Assembly (NCBI GenBank): GCA_964483695.1
Contig: CAZACZ010000001.1
Location: 62,001 to 126,000 of the forward strand
Length of the DNA stretch: 64,000 bases
From: CAZACZ01 sp964483695
GTDB lineage: Bacteria > Deinococcota > Deinococci > Deinococcales > Trueperaceae
Direction: 5' to 3'
Positions 1-10,556 of the stretch are shown piece after piece. The notes beneath the pieces are model-generated. The model was not told where the DNA came from, made no database searches, and saw only the letters and a list, made by a program, of their open reading frames with translations. The translations under genes and the position numbers were made by a program. Numbering within the stretch: the stretch's first letter is position 1; the number at the start of each line of letters is the position of its first letter.

Positions 1-51
1 ATCGACCCGATCTGGGAGAAGTACCTGCCGCGAACGCGCCGCCACTCCTGA
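1..51 (+). CDS. 3' end of an unidentified protein (partial)
   Basis: An open frame enters from the window edge and stops at TGA 49-51, giving 16 residues (IDPIWEKYLPRTRRHS). It is followed at once by a GC-rich hairpin and a convergent gene, which is what a real gene end would look like. The fragment is too short to assign a family. Confidence 0.45.
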   Translation: MDPIWEKYLPRTRRHS

Positions 52-55
52 CCTC

Positions 56-72
56 GCCGGCACCGGGCCGGC
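56..72. terminator. hairpin between convergent genes
   Basis: GCCGGC, a 5-nt loop ACCGG, then GCCGGC form a perfect 6-bp stem in the 37-bp gap between the upstream plus-strand gene and the convergent small membrane protein. There is no U-tract, so bidirectional termination is an inference. Confidence 0.4.
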
Positions 73-88
73 AGCGCGACCGGCTCGG

Positions 89-439
89 TCAGCGCCGCTC
101 GTCGCGGAACAGGCGCGTCAGCAGCGAACTCACGATGCTGAGCACCAGCGCCCCGAGCAGGGCACCGCCGAGGCCGCTCAGCTCGAGCGGCGTCACGGCG
201 GCGACGATCGCCAGCGCCAAGGCGTTGACGACCAGCAGGAAGAGCCCCAGCGTGAGCACGGTCAGCGGCAGCGTGAGGACCACCATCACCGGCCGAACCA
301 CGGCGTTCACCAAGCCGAGCACCAGCGCCGCCACCAGCAGCGGCCCAAGGCCGTCCTGACCCATCGACACCCCGACGCCGAGTTGGACGGTGACCCACAG
401 CGCCAACGCGCCCAGGGCCCATCGGATCAGCAAGTTCAT
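89..439 (-). CDS. Small membrane protein, phage-holin 4-TM superfamily
   Basis: This 116-residue protein is nearly all hydrophobic, with four predicted membrane spans at about residues 4-22, 30-48, 55-75 and 85-106 and a short basic C-terminal tail (TRLFRDERR). The pattern LGLVNAVVRPVMVVLTLPLTVLTLG matches in style the Phage_holin_4_2 (PF04020) family, common as a single chromosomal gene of unknown role in many phyla; no prophage genes are nearby. The ATG lies 6 nt downstream of a TATACT hexamer at 446-451 (minus strand), so the message is predicted to be leaderless. A lysis function should not be assumed. Confidence 0.8.
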   Translation of the reverse strand: MNLLIRWALGALALWVTVQLGVGVSMGQDGLGPLLVAALVLGLVNAVVRPVMVVLTLPLTVLTLGLFLLVVNALALAIVAAVTPLELSGLGGALLGALVLSIVSSLLTRLFRDERR

Positions 440-445
440 GCCGCG

Positions 446-451
446 AGTATA
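446..451 (-). promoter_or_regulatory. -10 element TATACT, leaderless start
   Basis: TATACT on the minus strand ends 6 nt before the ATG at 439. No TTGACA-like -35 is evident. Confidence 0.65.
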
Positions 452-518
452 GCGGCCAGTGCGCGCGGCCTGCCCGGGGATCGCGCGGGCGCCGCCACGC
501 GACGCGCCGTCGGCGCGT

Positions 519-1409
519 TCAGCGCGGCAGGCACACCAGCGCCGGGGTGCGTTCGACCTCGCCGAACCCGAGCGACGCCAGGATCTGGATCAGCTTGGGA
601 TCGGCGCCACCGAGCACGGTGTCGACCGCCCCGAACGGACTCATGCTGGAGAGCTCGAGCAGGGTCGAGACCACCAGCCGGCGAAGCATCTCGCTGTCGC
701 CGCGGAGCTCCTGCAGCACCCCCACCGCGTCGAGCGTGTAGCTGGCGTCGACGCCGCGCTCGCGGGTGCCGCAGAAGGCGTACCCCACCGGTTCCTGGTC
801 GAGCGTCTCGCGCGCCAAGAACCACAGGTCGGGGTGGAACGGGCCGTACCGCCGCTTGAGGAACGCCCAGGCGGCGTCGCTGGCTGGGCGCCCTTCGGCG
901 CGCTGGTAGAACGAGCGGAAGGCCGCGTCGCTGTCCGGTTGCCACGCCTCGAGCACCAACGGCGCGCCGAGCGGCGGGACGTCGCTGAGCTCGAACCGCA
1001 GGCGCCTCAGCTCGTCGTGCTCGAAGCCGAGCGGTGCCAACAGCCCGAGCAACGCGTCGCGCTGCTCGCGTCCCATCGAGTGCAACTGCACCAGTGCCGC
1101 CTCGTGCGGGTTGCGCCGCAACACCTCGCCGAGGAGCGTGACCAAGCCGTCCGGGTCGGCGTCGTGCCACGGGCTGGTGATGACGATGGTGCGCACGTCG
1201 TCGGCCGGGTCGGGCGCCAAGACGTGCATGCCGGCGCTCGGCGCGACTCCCTGCCGCTCCAGCACGAAGCAGTGGCGGGCGTCCTGGACGCTGTCGCGCA
1301 GCTGCGGTCCGAGCCTGAGCGAGAGGGTGTGCGGGTCGGGATGCCCGAGGAACGCCAGGGCCCGGCCCATGAACCACACCACTTCGTCGGGCGCGAGGTT
1401 CCGGATCAC
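519..1409 (-). CDS. GNAT-like acetyltransferase-family protein (two-lobed)
   Basis: The 296-residue protein reads as two GNAT-like halves. The first (about 1-130) has the GMHVLAP.PADDVRTIVITSPWHD segment and a stretch rich in L/R helices. The second (about 140-296) has LVLEAWQPDSDAAFRSFYQR and ends with a beta-strand-rich segment. I do not see a fully canonical acetyl-CoA loop (Q/RxxGxG/A), so catalytic activity is uncertain. The start is GTG, placed 8 nt after a TAGACT -10 at 1418-1423 on the minus strand, which supports a leaderless message. It is divergent from rsmD; the two promoters lie within 40 bp. Substrate unknown. Confidence 0.65.
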   Translation of the reverse strand: MIRNLAPDEVVWFMGRALAFLGHPDPHTLSLRLGPQLRDSVQDARHCFVLERQGVAPSAGMHVLAPDPADDVRTIVITSPWHDADPDGLVTLLGEVLRRNPHEAALVQLHSMGREQRDALLGLLAPLGFEHDELRRLRFELSDVPPLGAPLVLEAWQPDSDAAFRSFYQRAEGRPASDAAWAFLKRRYGPFHPDLWFLARETLDQEPVGYAFCGTRERGVDASYTLDAVGVLQELRGDSEMLRRLVVSTLLELSSMSPFGAVDTVLGGADPKLIQILASLGFGEVERTPALVCLPR

Positions 1410-1417
1410 GACCGCTC

Positions 1418-1423
1418 AGTCTA
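1418..1423 (-). promoter_or_regulatory. -10 element TAGACT, leaderless start
   Basis: Minus-strand TAGACT ends 8 nt before the GTG start at 1409. Confidence 0.6.
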
Positions 1424-1449
1424 CCCCAGCGTTCGGCCCTCCCTCCCGG

Positions 1450-1455
1450 TATGCT
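1450..1455 (+). promoter_or_regulatory. -10 element TATGCT for rsmD, leaderless start
   Basis: TATGCT ends 7 nt before the ATG at 1463. It overlaps an upstream in-frame ATG at 1451, which therefore cannot be in the transcript if this is the promoter. Confidence 0.65.
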
Positions 1456-1462
1456 CGCCTCC

Positions 1463-2020
1463 ATGGCCAAGCCCCGCATCCTCGGCGGCAGCGCGCGAGG
1501 ACGCGAACTCGACACGCCCCGCAAGGGCACGCGTCCGAGCCCGTCCCGCTTGCGCGAAGCGCTGTTCGACGTGCTCGCCTTCGAACCGCGCGGGCGCTTC
1601 CTCGACCTCTTCGCCGGCTCCGGCGCCGTCGGGCTCGAGGCAGCAAGCCGCGGCTGGGACGCGGTGTGCGTCGACCGATCTGCCGAGGCGGCGACCGTCA
1701 TCCGTCGCAACGCCGCACGCCTCGACCTGCCGGTCACGGTCGTGCAGGCCGACGCACTGCGGTACGCCGCCGCCCATCCCGCGACGTTCGACGTAGTGTT
1801 CGCCGCTCCGCCCTACCCCGAGGACCTCGAGCGCCTGTTCGCGCGCGTCCTCTCCTCCGGCGCGGCGCGTCCGGGCGGGTTGTACGTCCTGCAACATCCC
1901 AGCGACATGACGCCCCTACCCGACGCCGCAGGGCCGCTCGGCGCCGCCACGGTGCGGGCGCGGCGCTACGGCTCCAACGCCGTGACGACCGTGCGCGTGC
2001 CGGCCTCGAGCGTCGGCTGA
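1463..2020 (+). CDS. rsmD: 16S rRNA (guanine-966-N2)-methyltransferase RsmD
   Basis: RsmD methylates G966 in helix 31 of 16S rRNA on the assembled 30S subunit, using S-adenosylmethionine. The 185-residue protein starts MAKPRILGGSARGREL, close to the family start, then shows PSPSRLREALFDVL and the SAM-binding motif I LDLFAGSGAVGLEA (about residues 47-60). The catalytic motif IV, usually [DNS]PPY, reads APPY within FDVVFAAPPYPED. I recall the Thermus homologue also having APPY, so this may be a lineage trait. ATG 1463 is preferred over the in-frame ATG 1451 because of the family N-terminus and because a -10 hexamer overlaps 1451. A hairpin follows at 2041-2068. Confidence 0.92.
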   Translation: MAKPRILGGSARGRELDTPRKGTRPSPSRLREALFDVLAFEPRGRFLDLFAGSGAVGLEAASRGWDAVCVDRSAEAATVIRRNAARLDLPVTVVQADALRYAAAHPATFDVVFAAPPYPEDLERLFARVLSSGAARPGGLYVLQHPSDMTPLPDAAGPLGAATVRARRYGSNAVTTVRVPASSVG

Positions 2021-2040
2021 CGTCGCTTCGCGGGCGTGCG

Positions 2041-2068
2041 CGGAGGCGACCTCCTCGCCGCGCCTCCG
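2041..2068 (+). terminator. rsmD terminator hairpin
   Basis: CGGAGGCG (2041-2048) pairs with CGCCTCCG (2061-2068) around a 12-nt loop, 20 nt after the rsmD stop. There is no U-tract. Confidence 0.5.
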
Positions 2069-2104
2069 GATGCTTGCCGCCTGGGGCACGTCCGAGGGGA
2101 GTGC

Positions 2105-2110
2105 TAGACT
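2105..2110 (+). promoter_or_regulatory. -10 element TAGACT upstream of secA
   Basis: TAGACT is followed after 6 nt by TTG at 2117. That TTG opens a frame continuous with secA. If transcripts start about 2117, this TTG would be a leaderless start for a 49-residue N-terminal extension; otherwise the region is a 150-nt leader. Confidence 0.55.
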
Positions 2111-2263
2111 GGTACGTTGATTCCGCAGCCGGCGCGAACCGGCGCGGCGCCAGCCCACCGGGCGGTCCGCGCCACGTCGCCGCGCCCACCGTCGCCGCTC
2201 GCGACGCACGCCGGGTTCCCGGTCAGGAGCGCCCGCCGGCCTGCGCGGAAAGGTCCTAGACGC

Positions 2264-5107
<2,844 letters not shown>

Positions 5108-5117
5108 CCACAGGCGC

Positions 5118-6038
5118 ATGCGGCAACCCACCGCCGTCGACCCCTTCCCCGAGCGCCTGGCGGAGCACGCGCGCACCGCGGGTTCGGTGGTCTGCCTCGG
5201 TCTCGACCCGCGCCCGGAGGCGCACCCGCTCACCCACCCGACGCGTTTCGGAGGCGATGGGAGGGCGTTGGCGGCTGCCGTCGGCAACTACCTGGTCGCC
5301 GTCCTGGACGCCACCCACGACGTGGTGGCGTGCTGCAAGCCGCAGGCCGCCTTCTTCGAGGCGCTGGGCCCGGCTGGCCTCGAGGCGTTGTCGCGGGTGC
5401 TGCGCTACGCCCGGGCGCTCGGCGTACCGACGATCCTCGACGCCAAGCGCGGCGACATCGGCTCGACCGCCGAAGCCTACGCCGCTGCGTACCTCGGCGA
5501 CGGCCCGTTCGCAGCGGACGCCTTGACCGTGAACCCGTACCTCGGCCTCGACACCCTCGAGCCGTTCCTACGGGCGGCCGAAGCCAACGGCCGCGGCCTG
5601 TTCGTGCTGGTACGAACGTCCAACCCCGGTAGCGCCGACATCCAGGAGCTCCGCCTCGCCGACGGCGGGCGCCTTCACGAGCACCTCGCCGATCGCCTGA
5701 ACGCCCGCGCCGAGCGCTTGCCTGCACACGGCGGCTACACGGCGCTCGGGGCGGTGGTCGGCGCCACCCAGCCGGCGGCGCTGGCGGAGCTGCGGCGACG
5801 CCTGCCCACCTCGCTCTTGTTGGTGCCGGGGTACGGCGCCCAGGGCGGGACCGCAGGAGACGTGACGCCTGCCTTCGACGCGAGCGGCTGGGGCGCGGTC
5901 GTGAACGCCAGCCGCAGCCTCACCTACACGTCCGAGGCGACGGCCGCCCCCACCCTAGCCGAGGCCGGCGCCGCCGTGCGCGCGGCCGCCATCCGCATGC
6001 GCGACGACCTGCGCCGCGCCATCGAGGCGCGCGCGTAG
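5118..6038 (+). CDS. pyrF: Orotidine 5'-phosphate decarboxylase (type 2 PyrF)
   Basis: PyrF decarboxylates OMP to UMP, the last step of de novo pyrimidine synthesis. The 306-residue length and the motif ILDAKRGDIGSTAEAYA (catalytic Lys near residue 110) fit the longer type-2 family found in mycobacteria, Thermus and others. Further family patterns are CLGLDPRPEAHP near the N-terminus, TVNPYLGLDTLEPF and LLVPGYGAQGGTAGDV in the phosphate-binding region. It starts 10 nt after the secA stop and is probably cotranscribed; no strong Shine-Dalgarno is seen. It converges on the SLH-like gene, with a 22-bp gap. Confidence 0.93.
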   Translation: MRQPTAVDPFPERLAEHARTAGSVVCLGLDPRPEAHPLTHPTRFGGDGRALAAAVGNYLVAVLDATHDVVACCKPQAAFFEALGPAGLEALSRVLRYARALGVPTILDAKRGDIGSTAEAYAAAYLGDGPFAADALTVNPYLGLDTLEPFLRAAEANGRGLFVLVRTSNPGSADIQELRLADGGRLHEHLADRLNARAERLPAHGGYTALGAVVGATQPAALAELRRRLPTSLLLVPGYGAQGGTAGDVTPAFDASGWGAVVNASRSLTYTSEATAAPTLAEAGAAVRAAAIRMRDDLRRAIEARA

Positions 6039-6060
6039 GCGCCACACGCCCCTTCGACGC

Positions 6061-6987
6061 TCACGGCGTGCGCAGGTACCCCAGCAGGGTGGTTGGGGAC
6101 ATGTTGGTGCGCACCCGCGTGATCAGGCCGAGCAGCGTGCCGAAGCCGACCTCCGGTCCGTCGAAGACGGCGGCGTAGAGCTGCACGCCGTTCAGCGCCT
6201 CGAGCTCGAACCCGAACGCGGCCAGCTCCTCCCCCACCGGGACGGCGTACGGCCAGTCGTCGTCCTTCGCCGGGCGGCTTCCGACGATGTACATGCGCGA
6301 CGAATTGTGCGTCAGGAACAACCGCTTGGCGGTCTCCTCCGGCGCCGTGACGTAGTGCCTGAGATGCACCGCGCAGTTGCTCAAGGCGCGCAACGCATCC
6401 CTAGGCTGCGCCTCTTCCATGGCGTCGTCGGGACGCACCACCAGCAGGCGCGGGTAGACGGTCCAGTTCCAGATGACGGCCCAGAAGGACAGACGGCCGC
6501 GGTCGTCGGGGTCGGTGGCGAGTAGCGCGGCGGGTCGGATGGTGCGCGAGACCCGCTCCAGCACACGCGCCATGTCGTCGACGGCGTCGGCGACGCTCGC
6601 GGGGGCGTCCACCCGCGACGCGTCGAGGTGGTACCAGGCCAGGAAGCGCTCCAGCATCGTCGCCCAGGTGTCGCCGTCCAACGCGCCGGGTCGCCACTCG
6701 TCCGGCAGCAGCTTGCGCTCGGCGAGGTAGCGCACCGCCGGGTAGTCGGGGTGCGCCTCGTCCAGCGGCACCGAAGCGTTGGCGCGCAAGCGCGGAAGCG
6801 CAGGCTCCACCAGCTCCACGGCGCGGCGCAGCAGCAACGCGCCGTCGATGCCGCTGGCCGGCCGCTCGAGGCTCAGGTCGCTGAGCGACGAGCGCAGCTC
6901 CTGGACACAGACCTGCGCTGCCGCCGCGGCGGGGAGCGAGAGCGCCACCGCCATCAGCATGCCGCGCAGCCATGGAACACGCCGCAT
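6061..6987 (-). CDS. Exported protein with a degenerate S-layer-homology-like segment
   Basis: This is a 308-residue protein with a clear signal peptide (MRRVPWLRGMLMAVALSLPAAAAAQ, cleavage likely after AAA/AQ near residue 25). Residues about 75-120 (DEAHPDYPAVRYLAERKLLP...WATMLERFLAWY) have the shape of an SLH repeat, a module that anchors proteins to cell-wall polymers, but the match is imperfect. The remainder, containing WAVIWNWTVYPRLLVV and HNSSRMYIVGSRPAKDDDWPY, is not recognised. The ATG lies 6 nt after TAGACT, at the centre of a perfect 12-bp inverted repeat (6982-7012). Function unknown; a cell-envelope role is an inference. Confidence 0.65.
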   Translation of the reverse strand: MRRVPWLRGMLMAVALSLPAAAAAQVCVQELRSSLSDLSLERPASGIDGALLLRRAVELVEPALPRLRANASVPLDEAHPDYPAVRYLAERKLLPDEWRPGALDGDTWATMLERFLAWYHLDASRVDAPASVADAVDDMARVLERVSRTIRPAALLATDPDDRGRLSFWAVIWNWTVYPRLLVVRPDDAMEEAQPRDALRALSNCAVHLRHYVTAPEETAKRLFLTHNSSRMYIVGSRPAKDDDWPYAVPVGEELAAFGFELEALNGVQLYAAVFDGPEVGFGTLLGLITRVRTNMSPTTLLGYLRTP

Positions 6988-7012
6988 GGGCCGAGTCTAC
7001 CGGCCCATGCGG
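6982..7012. repeat. Perfect 12-bp inverted repeat centred on a -10 element
   Basis: CCGCATGGGCCG (6982-6993) and CGGCCCATGCGG (7001-7012) are exact reverse complements around AGTCTAC, which contains the minus-strand TAGACT -10 (6994-6999). The left arm includes the start codon of the exported protein. It may be an operator, or the terminator of the lipoprotein gene that ends 50 bp upstream on the same strand. Confidence 0.7.
6994..6999 (-). promoter_or_regulatory. -10 element TAGACT, leaderless start
   Basis: The minus-strand TAGACT ends 6 nt before ATG 6987 and lies in the loop of the inverted repeat. Confidence 0.65.
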
Positions 7013-7029
7013 CGGGAGCGGTGAGAAGG

Positions 7030-7048
7030 GCCGCCGCGCTGCGGCGGC
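7030..7048 (-). terminator. Hairpin after the lipoprotein gene
   Basis: GCCGCCGC, a 3-nt loop, then GCGGCGGC form an 8-bp all-GC stem 14 nt after the lipoprotein stop codon at 7063. Confidence 0.5.
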
Positions 7049-7062
7049 GCCCACGCTGCTGC

Positions 7063-7872
7063 CTACGGGGCGGTCAGGTAGTAGGCGCTCTTCGCCGAGG
7101 CGGCCGCCCGGTCCGTGGTGGACTCGACCCGGATGTAGTCGCCGTCCAGCACGTCGAACTGCTCGCTCGGGGTGAAGGGGCCGTCCACGAAGGTGCCGTT
7201 GCTGTCGTAGAGCCTCGCCTCGAGGCCCAGCTGGTTGCTGGCGTCGAAGGCGACCGTGCCGCCGCCGGTCACCTGCCAGTAGTCGACGTCGCCGATGGTC
7301 TCGATGGCGCCTCCGACGGTGGAGCCCACGGTGAACGACGCTGCGTTCGCCCGGCTGCCGTTGTCCTCGGTGTCGTCTTGCAGCACGTCGCCGTAGACGT
7401 AGAGGTCGTAGGAGATGGATCCGCCGCTGTCGTTCTTGACGTGGGCGTAGTACGTGCCGCCGGTCGGCTCGAAGATGACGCAACTGCCACGGCAGTTCAC
7501 CAGCGTGGAGATGGCCTGCTCCTCGATGCCGGCGTCCACCGTCTGCAAGCCGTCGGCGTAGCGCGCGAAGAAGTTCGAGCTGTTGCTCGACGCGATCAGC
7601 ACGTAGTTGCCGCTGCGTTGCTCGAGCTCGATGTTCTCGCTCAGCTCCAGGTAGACCACGTCGTAGGTGTCACGCACCGCCTGCGGGATGGTGATCTCGA
7701 ACACCTCGGAGTCGCCGGCTGCGAGCGTGTCGGTGTACACCGGCGTGCTGGGATCCGTGGTGGCGGTCACGTCCACCGCGTTGGGCGGGATGATCGGTTC
7801 GATGGTGATGGTACAGCCGGCGAGGACCAGCGCGACCAGCGCGCCGAGGATGGGGAACAAGGTGCGTCTCAT
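7063..7872 (-). CDS. Lipoprotein with a pre-peptidase C-terminal (PPC)-like domain
   Basis: The 269-residue product starts MRRTLFPILGALVALVLAGCTI, a lipoprotein signal with lipobox LAGC (Cys 20). The mature protein is beta-rich. The C-terminal part, EDNGSRANAASFTVGSTVGGAIETIGDVDYWQV followed by an Asp/Thr/Tyr-rich strand region, resembles PPC domains that accompany secreted proteases. No catalytic motif is seen, so this is probably a surface-anchored binding module. The ATG is preceded by a strong Shine-Dalgarno (AGGAGGAGG) and, 20 nt upstream, TAGACT at 7893-7898 on the minus strand. Function unknown. Confidence 0.7.
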   Translation of the reverse strand: MRRTLFPILGALVALVLAGCTITIEPIIPPNAVDVTATTDPSTPVYTDTLAAGDSEVFEITIPQAVRDTYDVVYLELSENIELEQRSGNYVLIASSNSSNFFARYADGLQTVDAGIEEQAISTLVNCRGSCVIFEPTGGTYYAHVKNDSGGSISYDLYVYGDVLQDDTEDNGSRANAASFTVGSTVGGAIETIGDVDYWQVTGGGTVAFDASNQLGLEARLYDSNGTFVDGPFTPSEQFDVLDGDYIRVESTTDRAAASAKSAYYLTAP

Positions 7873-7967
7873 GCGATTGCCTCCTCCTATCCAGTCTACG
7901 AACGAAGTGCGATGCGGGATGGGCAGTCCTTCATGAAGCGCTCACGCCCACCGTCGTGGCCGCGCGC

Positions 7968-9572
7968 TCACTCCAGGACCATCACGTACGGGTAGAGGTC
8001 GGGCGCCCCGGCGTGGAGCTCGATCTCCAGCCCCGGATGGTCTTCGCCGATGCGCGCCACCACCTCCGCTGCGGCCTCCGCGCCGACGTCGGCAGCGTAG
8101 AACAGCGAGGCGACTTCGTAGTCGTCGGCGCGCTGCTCCAGGAGGCGGAGCAAGCACTCGTCGAAGCTCTCGGCGGACACCGCCAGGGTGCCGTCGGCCA
8201 GCCCGATGGCGCTGCCCTCGTGCACCTCGACCCCTTCGATGCTGGCGTCGCGGCTGGCGCGGGTGATCTCGAGCGTCAGCGCCTGCTCGGCGGCGGCCTC
8301 CATGTCCGGCAGCAAGTCGTCCGCCGGCACGCCCTCCTGGAACAGCACCGCGGCCGCCAGGCCCTGCCCCAGGGTGCGCGTGGGCAGCACCCGCACGCGT
8401 TTCTCGGGCACCAGTTCGGCCACCCGCTCGGCCGCCATGATGATGTTCTTGTTGTTCGGCATCACGATGACGTCGTGCGCTCCGACGCTGCGCACCGCGT
8501 CGGCGATGTCCTGCACCGACGGGTTGTCGCTCTGGCCGCCGCCGACCACCCGCACGCCCAGGCTGCGCAGCACACGCGTGAGGCCGTAGCCGCTCGCCAC
8601 CGCCACCGCGGCGCTCGCGGGAGCCTGCGCTTCGCTAGCCTCGACGTCCGCGAGGATCTCGGAGTGCTGCTCGCTCATGTCCTCGACCTTGGAGCGCACC
8701 ATGCGCCCGAAGCGCGCGACCTCGGCCAGCAGCTTCTCCGGCTCTTCGGTGTGGATGTGCCCCTTGACGAAGCCCTCGGCGCCCACGACCAGCAGCGAGT
8801 CGCCGTACGGCGCCACCAGCTCCTGGATCTGGCGCGTCGGCACGGTCACGTCGGCCAGCAGGAACTCGGTGCAGAAACCGAACTCCTCCTCCGCGAACTG
8901 CTGCTGCGCGCGCCGTTCGACCTTCGGCGGTGCCGGCAGGTCACGGCCCTCGAAGTACGCGATGCATCCTTCCAGCACGCGCAGGAACCCGAGCCCGCCG
9001 GCATCGACGACGCCTGCTTGCTTGAGGATCGGCAACATCTCGGGGGTGCGTCGCAGCGCGTCGTGGCCGGCGTCCCGCGCCACCTCGAGCACCTCCAGCG
9101 GCAACCTGCCGCCGGCGGCGTTGGCGGCTTCCGCCGCCTCGCGCGCCACGGTCAGGATGGTGCCCTCGACCGGTTTCATGACGGCGGCGTAGGCGGTGGC
9201 GGCACCGGCGACCAAGGCGTCGGCCACGTCCGACCCGCCGAGGCTCCGCTGCCCCTTGATGCTCTCGCCGAAGCCCTTGAGGATCTGCGAGAGGATGACC
9301 CCGGAGTTGCCCCGGGCTCCGAGCAGCGAGCCGTACGCCAGGGCGTGCGCGACGCTGGCCATGTCCTGCGGGTTCTCGTCCGTGAGATGGCGCCGCACCG
9401 ACTGCATCGTCAGATGCATGTTGGTGCCGGTATCGCCGTCCGGTACCGGGTAGACGTTGAGCGCGTTGACCTCGTCGACGTGGACGCCCAGCCACTGCGT
9501 GGCGAAGATGAAGGCGTGCCCCACGTCCTTGGCGGTGAACACCTTGTGGTGTCGCGCCGGCGTGTCAGCCAC
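7968..9572 (-). CDS. fakA: DhaL/DAK2-domain protein (FakA/YloV family)
   Basis: FakA is the ATP-binding subunit of bacterial fatty acid kinase, working with DegV-type FakB proteins that hold the acyl chain; no FakB gene is in this window. The 534-residue protein has the DhaL Mg-ATP motif NVYPVPDGDTGTNM at about residues 40-53, GARGNSGVILSQILKGF, and DAGGLGFLRVLEG, then the FakA-specific middle and C-terminal regions (VMPNNKNIIMAAERV). It starts with GTG inside the end of the Asp23-family gene (8-bp overlap), the same yloU-yloV gene pair known from Firmicutes, so the two are cotranscribed and probably translationally coupled. The kinase role is from family knowledge. Confidence 0.85.
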   Translation of the reverse strand: MADTPARHHKVFTAKDVGHAFIFATQWLGVHVDEVNALNVYPVPDGDTGTNMHLTMQSVRRHLTDENPQDMASVAHALAYGSLLGARGNSGVILSQILKGFGESIKGQRSLGGSDVADALVAGAATAYAAVMKPVEGTILTVAREAAEAANAAGGRLPLEVLEVARDAGHDALRRTPEMLPILKQAGVVDAGGLGFLRVLEGCIAYFEGRDLPAPPKVERRAQQQFAEEEFGFCTEFLLADVTVPTRQIQELVAPYGDSLLVVGAEGFVKGHIHTEEPEKLLAEVARFGRMVRSKVEDMSEQHSEILADVEASEAQAPASAAVAVASGYGLTRVLRSLGVRVVGGGQSDNPSVQDIADAVRSVGAHDVIVMPNNKNIIMAAERVAELVPEKRVRVLPTRTLGQGLAAAVLFQEGVPADDLLPDMEAAAEQALTLEITRASRDASIEGVEVHEGSAIGLADGTLAVSAESFDECLLRLLEQRADDYEVASLFYAADVGAEAAAEVVARIGEDHPGLEIELHAGAPDLYPYVMVLE

Positions 9573-10092
9573 GACTGACGCCCTCGACGTGCACGCGCAC
9601 CTGGTCGAGCTCGACGCCAGCGTACTGCTTGGCGGCGTACCGCACGCGGTCGCGCACGCCGTCCGCCACCACCGGGATGTTGACGCCGTACGCCACCACC
9701 ACGTGGATGTCGACGTCGGCGCGCCCTTCGCCGCGAGGATGCTCGACCAGCACGCCCTCGTCGACCTGGCGCGCGCCGAGGATGCGCCGCAGGCCCTCGC
9801 CGATGTTCACCGGCGCCATCCCGACCACGCCAGGCACCTCGTGGGCGGCCAAGCCGATGATGCTGCGAAGCGCTCCGTCGGCCACGCGTACGTGGTCGAT
9901 CGGCCGGGGCGCGGCGGGGCGCGTGGCGCTGCCCTTGGCGCCTCGGCCGCGGCGGGTGGGCGCGCGTTTCCCCTCGCCAGCCGGCTCGGCCGGCGCGGCC
10001 TCGGTGCCCGTCGGGGCCTCGTGGGCGCCCTGCTCGGTGTCGCCAGCGGCGTTCGCGTCGTCGTGGGCGCGGCGCTGCTTGTCGTCCTCCAT
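9565..10092 (-). CDS. Asp23/Gls24 family envelope-stress protein (YloU-like)
   Basis: The 175-residue protein has a charged, low-complexity N-terminus (about 1-60, Ala/Gly/Glu/Arg-rich) and then an Asp23-type domain: VRVADGALRSIIGLAAHEVPGVVGM...DEGVLVEHPRGEGRADVDIHVVVAYGVNIPVVADGVRDRVRYA. Proteins of this family are small, often membrane-associated, and are encoded next to FakA-like genes. A GGAGGG Shine-Dalgarno precedes the ATG, and a TACAAT -10 lies about 90 nt upstream. It overlaps the downstream fakA-like gene by 8 bp. Confidence 0.85.
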   Translation of the reverse strand: MEDDKQRRAHDDANAAGDTEQGAHEAPTGTEAAPAEPAGEGKRAPTRRGRGAKGSATRPAAPRPIDHVRVADGALRSIIGLAAHEVPGVVGMAPVNIGEGLRRILGARQVDEGVLVEHPRGEGRADVDIHVVVAYGVNIPVVADGVRDRVRYAAKQYAGVELDQVRVHVEGVSRG

Positions 10093-10183
10093 CGAAGCAA
10101 CCCTCCAACCAGGTCCGTGCCTTGCCGCTCGGAGCCGCGGGATCGCGACGCCGCGGGCGCTGGTACGGTGCTCGGTGTGCGCT

Positions 10184-10189
10184 ATTGTA
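10184..10189 (-). promoter_or_regulatory. -10 element TACAAT for the Asp23-fakA operon
   Basis: Minus-strand TACAAT lies about 90 nt upstream of ATG 10092. There is no start codon 6-8 nt downstream, and the gene has a Shine-Dalgarno, so this one has a conventional leader. Confidence 0.5.
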
Positions 10190-10237
10190 CCGCCCGGCCG
10201 CGCCGTCGTTCGCAGCGTCCACGCCGCGAAGGCCCCG

Positions 10238-10549
10238 TCAAGCGGGATCCCATCGCTCGACGTCGATCTCGCTGTCTCGCACCGTCACGCCGCGGCCGTG
10301 GACGAACGTCAGCGCCTGGTCCAGGGTGCGCTCCACCCAGGCGCGATCCGAGCCGATGGTGACGACGCCGATGCGTTCCCAGTCGTGCGCATCGAGGCCA
10401 TCGAGGCGCGCGACCGACACCGCGAACCGGACCTTGAGGCGCTCGGTCACGGGCTTCACCAGGGCGCGTTTCTCCTTCAGCGAGCGCACACCCGGGAAGT
10501 CGAGCGTCACGAGCATCACGCCGACGTAGGTGGCCGCGCGCTCCGGCAC
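10238..10549 (-). CDS. DUF503 protein (YlxP-like)
   Basis: This 103-residue protein contains the family signature TYVGVMLVTLDFPGVRSLKEKRALVKPVTERLKVRFAVSVARLDG and ERIGVVTIGSDRAWVERTLDQAL. DUF503 proteins (YlxP) are often encoded next to rbfA and infB and have been linked to ribosome assembly; the exact role is not settled. The start is taken as GTG 10549, preceded by GAGTGAGGGG. It begins 7 nt after the stop of the HMA-like gene, so it is the last gene of a leftward operon (acetyltransferase, HMA-like, DUF503). Confidence 0.82.
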   Translation of the reverse strand: MPERAATYVGVMLVTLDFPGVRSLKEKRALVKPVTERLKVRFAVSVARLDGLDAHDWERIGVVTIGSDRAWVERTLDQALTFVHGRGVTVRDSEIDVERWDPA

Positions 10550-10556
10550 GCGCCCC

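Noticed and set aside
89..439. Prophage holin
   Set aside because: The family name includes holin, but no phage genes, integrase or attachment sites are nearby and such genes are widespread on chromosomes.
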